Assembly: GCA_964503615.1 (NCBI GenBank)
Contig: CAZDBA010000032.1
Location: 1-35,061 of the forward strand
DNA length: 35,061 nucleotides
Reading direction: 5' to 3'
From: CAZDBA01 sp964503615
GTDB lineage: Bacteria > Planctomycetota > Planctomycetia > Pirellulales > Pirellulaceae
The notes beneath the pieces are model-generated. The model searched no databases. It saw nothing but the letters and a program-made list of their open reading frames with translations, and was not told the origin of the DNA. This document shows, in pieces, positions 34,525 through 35,061 of this stretch. Position 1 is the stretch's first letter, and the number at the start of each line of letters is the position of its first letter. Made by a program: the position numbers and the translations under genes.

Positions 34525-35061
34525 TAATGACTCTCTTGGCCTTAAAAACAAACTATTGAAAAACTCTCGATTTTTCCATGCTCACTCACGACGGCATTCG
34601 CGATCCGAGCTGTTGCTAATGTGATTTCAGGCGGGTCTTAATAAAACTCGACAGAACTAGCGGGAAGCGACGTCCACACTACCGAATTGCAGAAAATCAG
34701 GAAGTAAATCGCGAGCAAACAAAAGCTTAGCGATAACGAGAAAAGCAAGTCAAGTTGATCGACGAGACTTTGTCTGCGATCAGAGGAAAATAAGGGCTTT
34801 CAGTGACTTGTTGCACTACTCTCGGCTATCATAGCGGCCCGCTCGCTACCCGGCTACGTTGATTGCTCGGTTCGGATCGGCGGAAGCCTCCCTCTCCCGT
34901 CCGCAGGACGGGCCCATGGGAGGGCGAGGCTCCCGCCGATCCTTGCAGCTACGCAACCGCGTAGCTGGGCTCGCCAGAGTTCAGGCGAACCTGGCAAAGA
35001 CACAAGCAACCCGACCAAGCTCAAACGCCTTCACAGCCACGCCCGAAGTCTAGGCGACTCC
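34525..35061. other. Gene-free end of the window with palindromic DNA
   Basis: About 540 bases follow the start of the secreted protein. A 64-codon plus-strand ORF at 34859-35053 runs through hairpins and has no protein-like character, so I do not call it. The left part (34525-34830) shows no feature except that the promoter of the secreted-protein gene must lie there. The right part holds the hairpin cluster listed separately. Confidence 0.6.
34832..34991. repeat. Cluster of four hairpins, probable dispersed palindromic element
   Basis: TAGCG/CGCTA pair at 34832-34848. A large nested palindrome has arms GGATCGGCGGAAGCCTC (34874-34890) and 34926-34942 (16 of 17 bases paired). Inside it lies a perfect hairpin, CCCGTCC-GCA-GGACGGG (34896-34912). 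Next comes a perfect nine-base stem, CAGCTACGC-AACC-GCGTAGCTG (34946-34967). Last is GGCTCGCC/GGCGAACC (34968-34991, seven of eight). The density of exact stems is far above its surroundings. Confidence 0.8.

Noticed and set aside
34859..35053. 64-codon ORF at the right end
   Set aside because: It runs through perfect hairpins; the peptide is an artefact of repeat DNA without stop codons.
1..35061. CRISPR array, tRNA, rRNA, prophage, insertion sequence or toxin-antitoxin pair
   Set aside because: I found no regularly spaced repeats, no cloverleaf-like sequence, and no transposase, integrase or antitoxin-like gene among the supported ORFs.

Overview
The window looks like a chromosomal segment of a planctomycete, most likely a member of the Pirellulales. 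The evidence is a secreted FG-GAP protein ending in a planctomycete-style dockerin-like module, a secreted DUF1570 protein, several large secreted proteins without recognisable families, few clear Shine-Dalgarno sites, palindromic intergenic repeats, and a base composition near half G+C. The assignment is by gene content and style only; no marker RNA gene is present. I found no tRNA, rRNA, CRISPR array, insertion sequence or phage gene.

Positions 1-8900 form a surface-polysaccharide region. It holds a membrane-bound CapD/WbpM-type sugar dehydratase/epimerase (minus), a small secreted Gly-rich protein with a carboxypeptidase-regulatory-like domain (minus), an O-antigen ligase/polymerase-type membrane protein with a TPR-like tail (plus), and a Wzc-like chain-length determinant/BY-kinase with a tyrosine-rich tail (plus). 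A membrane GGDEF-EAL protein (8919-10895, minus) follows and may link this region to cyclic-di-GMP. Positions 11163-16186 hold a secreted HExxH DUF1570 protein, a small membrane protein plus SurE pair, a seven-repeat FG-GAP protein with a dockerin-like end, and a secreted EF-hand protein.

Positions 16289-26466 are the centrepiece: a compact heme-synthesis locus. Eight genes run on the minus strand in the order hemA-hemC-hemD-hemB-hemQ-hemE-hemY-hemL, with overlaps or gaps of a few bases. hemH is transcribed divergently. Together they encode every step from glutamyl-tRNA to heme by the coproporphyrin-dependent route, in which HemY makes coproporphyrin III, HemH inserts iron and HemQ decarboxylates coproheme. 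No hemN or hemF lies here. HemQ has a GTG start inside the end of hemB, and HemH has cysteines placed as in [2Fe-2S] ferrochelatases.

Positions 26484-35061 hold translation-related genes (mtaB, rsfS, argS with a lysine-rich insertion), a GNAT acetyltransferase and two unassigned exported proteins. The intergenic DNA between mtaB and rsfS, and the last 240 bases of the window, contain strong multi-hairpin palindromic elements that may be dispersed repeats. I see no convincing wholly new multi-gene system. The points most worth following are the one-locus coproporphyrin pathway, the palindromic elements, the ArgRS insertion and the unassigned exported proteins.
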